From assembly GCA_016758965.1 (NCBI GenBank), contig JAEPRB010000306.1, positions 8,343 to 42,226 of the forward strand: DNA of 33,884 nt, given 5' to 3'. This DNA is from Circinella minor (taxonomy: Eukaryota; Mucoromycota; Mucoromycetes; Mucorales; Lichtheimiaceae). The notes beneath the pieces were generated by a model. It saw nothing but the letters and a program-made list of their open reading frames with translations. It was not told the origin of the DNA and did no database searches. This document shows positions 32,543 through 33,884 of this stretch, piece after piece. Both the position numbers and the translations under genes were made by a program. Positions within the stretch are counted from its first letter, which is position 1. Every line of letters begins with the position of its first letter.

Positions 32543-33755
32543 AATTTCTTTAATTTTGGTTGTTTTTTTTTTTTTTTTTTTTTTACAATACTTTTTATTT
32601 TATTTTTTCTTTATGAACTCTATTATTCGGTTCCTTTCTTTTTCATTATTATTATTTATTCCATCAGAAACATCTTTCTTTTTACTCACGTATATATAAA
32701 CATTATCATTATAATAATAACAAAATCCACCTACTCCCTCTCATCTCTTTCTTTTTGTCTTGCTCCCTCCCCCCTGTCCATTCCCTCCAATCACCCTCCA
32801 CCAACAAAAGGAACTGACCGTTGATCATTATCATTCATCAATTCGCGTTTTTCACAAAAAAAAAAAAAAAAATTACACAGCATCACACAACGTTATAGAT
32901 ATATTATTACTATTATTATATAATAGTAGAAAAAATAATAATAATTTCATTATTACTATTACTATTATTATTGCCCTTTTCTTTCTCCTCCATATTCATT
33001 TTTTTTTTCATTTCATTCTCATTTTCATTATTATTATGCTTTATTATTATTATTATTTATTCTTATTATATTACACAGATTATACATCTCTATTTTTTCA
33101 ACACTTGCCTTGATTTTTCTTGCCTTTCTTATATTCATCCATCCCTACACTTTATACACGCACACACACACACAAAATATACAATTACAATTATCATTAT
33201 ATATTTAAGCCCTTATTTTTTTTTCTATATTCTACTTACTACTACTTTTTCTTTCTTATGTGTATGCCTTGACACAAACAATTTCCGCATATTATCCCTT
33301 GTTCGATCAGCCTTCTCCCTCTCCCCCCTCTTTTTTTTTTTTTCTTTTTTCGTATTAACCATTGCATATTTCTTTTCATAAATAATAATATTATATATTT
33401 ATATATATGAGTTATAAAGTGATATTTATTTATTTTATTTCTTTGCTCTTTCTCAAATAAATATTATTATTATCATTTCTAAATTTAAATTTTTTTTTTA
33501 TGCAAGAATCTCTTATAAAGTAAAAATGATTAAATCTACCAAGTTATTCGTTTACCGTCGTGATGTTGTTGATGTTGTTTTTTTTTCCCTGCATAAAAAA
33601 AAAAAAAAAATCTTTTGAGTTGTAAAATGATCTTGTTGATTATTTTACTGCATAAAACCAAAACCAAAATTTATTTTATTTACTTACCGACGAATCCATT
33701 ATTCATTATTATAGCAATAAATATTGTTAGACTTTATACTTAAACCCCCCCCCCA
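32543..33755. other. 3' flank of zinc-finger gene, low-complexity spacer
   Basis: About 1.2 kb of T- and TTA-rich sequence with a T-run (32563-32584), an A-run (32856-32871), a CA repeat (33157-33174) and a C-run of ten (33745-33754). The plus-strand frames here (up to 136 codons) are Phe/Ser/Tyr/Ile-rich translations of low-complexity DNA and are not genes. Early AT-rich sites probably serve as poly-A signals for the zinc-finger gene. Confidence 0.6.
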
Positions 33756-33756
33756 A

Positions 33757-33884
33757 ATTGATATTGGTGATTATGTGAAAATGACGCACGAAGGTCGTTA
33801 TGGTCTTGAGCCAGTGTATAAAGGTCCTTATGTGGTAGTCAATAAAAATTCGGATTTTGGTACCTATCAATTGGAAACAATTCA
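33757..33884 (+). pseudogene. Ty3/gypsy integrase C-terminal fragment, runs off window
   Basis: The frame beginning ATT GAT ATT GGT reads IDIGDYVKMTHEGRYGLEP, then VYKGPYVVV and a tyrosine-leucine TYQLET. This pattern (GDYV, basic stretch, LEP, GPY, then TYxLE) is the GPY/F module at the C-terminal end of Ty3/gypsy-type retrotransposon integrases. Upstream of a ten-base C-run there is no integrase core, so the fragment is truncated at its 5' side or starts at an insertion or assembly break. It continues past the window end, so its 3' state is unknown. It may be a solo relic or the edge of a rearranged element. Confidence 0.75.

Noticed and set aside
32760..33381. Two plus-strand ORFs of 117 and 136 codons after the zinc-finger gene
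   Set aside because: They are translations of TTA/TTC-rich low-complexity DNA, nearly all Phe, Ile, Ser and Tyr, with no domain.
1..33884. Search for tRNA genes, rRNA genes and CRISPR arrays
   Set aside because: No cloverleaf with a GGTTCRA-type T-loop and acceptor stem, no rRNA core motif and no regularly spaced repeats with unique spacers were seen.

Overview
This window reads as nuclear DNA of an AT-rich filamentous fungus, most likely an early-diverging lineage such as Mucoromycota. The evidence is spliceosomal introns of about 60-320 bases with GTAAGT-like donors and occasional TACTAAC branch sites, Asn/Gln/Ser-rich low-complexity proteins, long poly-A and poly-T runs, and a DIRS-type retrotransposon beside a FAR1/MULE/SWIM transposase. 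The phylum is an inference from overall style; no single marker here proves it. Exon joins were worked out by hand from the sequence, and every multi-exon model below closes in frame.

The left third (1-6.6 kb) is a transposon block, all on the minus strand. A six-exon MULE transposase gene (2494..53) with FAR1-type zinc-binding, DDE transposase and SWIM zinc-finger regions is fully open. About 100 bp upstream of it lies a DIRS-like tyrosine-recombinase retrotransposon (6321..2597). Its gag-like ORF1 is intact. Its long pol frame (RT, RNase H, tyrosine recombinase) keeps one reading frame for 967 codons but has four stop codons and a YLNN in place of the RT active-site YLDD motif.

The middle (7.3-20.0 kb) holds four host genes. 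They are a ten-exon DDHD-domain phospholipase (+), convergent with a nine-exon VPS9-domain Rab GEF (-); then a two-CHORD plus CS-domain co-chaperone (+); then an alpha-arrestin (+). Three of the four have roles in membrane lipid turnover or endocytic traffic, but nothing in the sequence shows co-regulation.

The right part (20-33.9 kb) is gene-poor. A seven-exon gene for the 75-78 kDa Fe-S subunit of mitochondrial complex I sits between two 4-kb stretches in which I find no gene. A single-exon C2H2 zinc-finger transcription factor follows. The last ~130 bases encode the C-terminal end of a Ty3/gypsy integrase that runs off the window.

I found no tRNA, rRNA, CRISPR array or recognisable novel multi-gene system. 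The most informative oddity is the substitution-only decay of the DIRS element.
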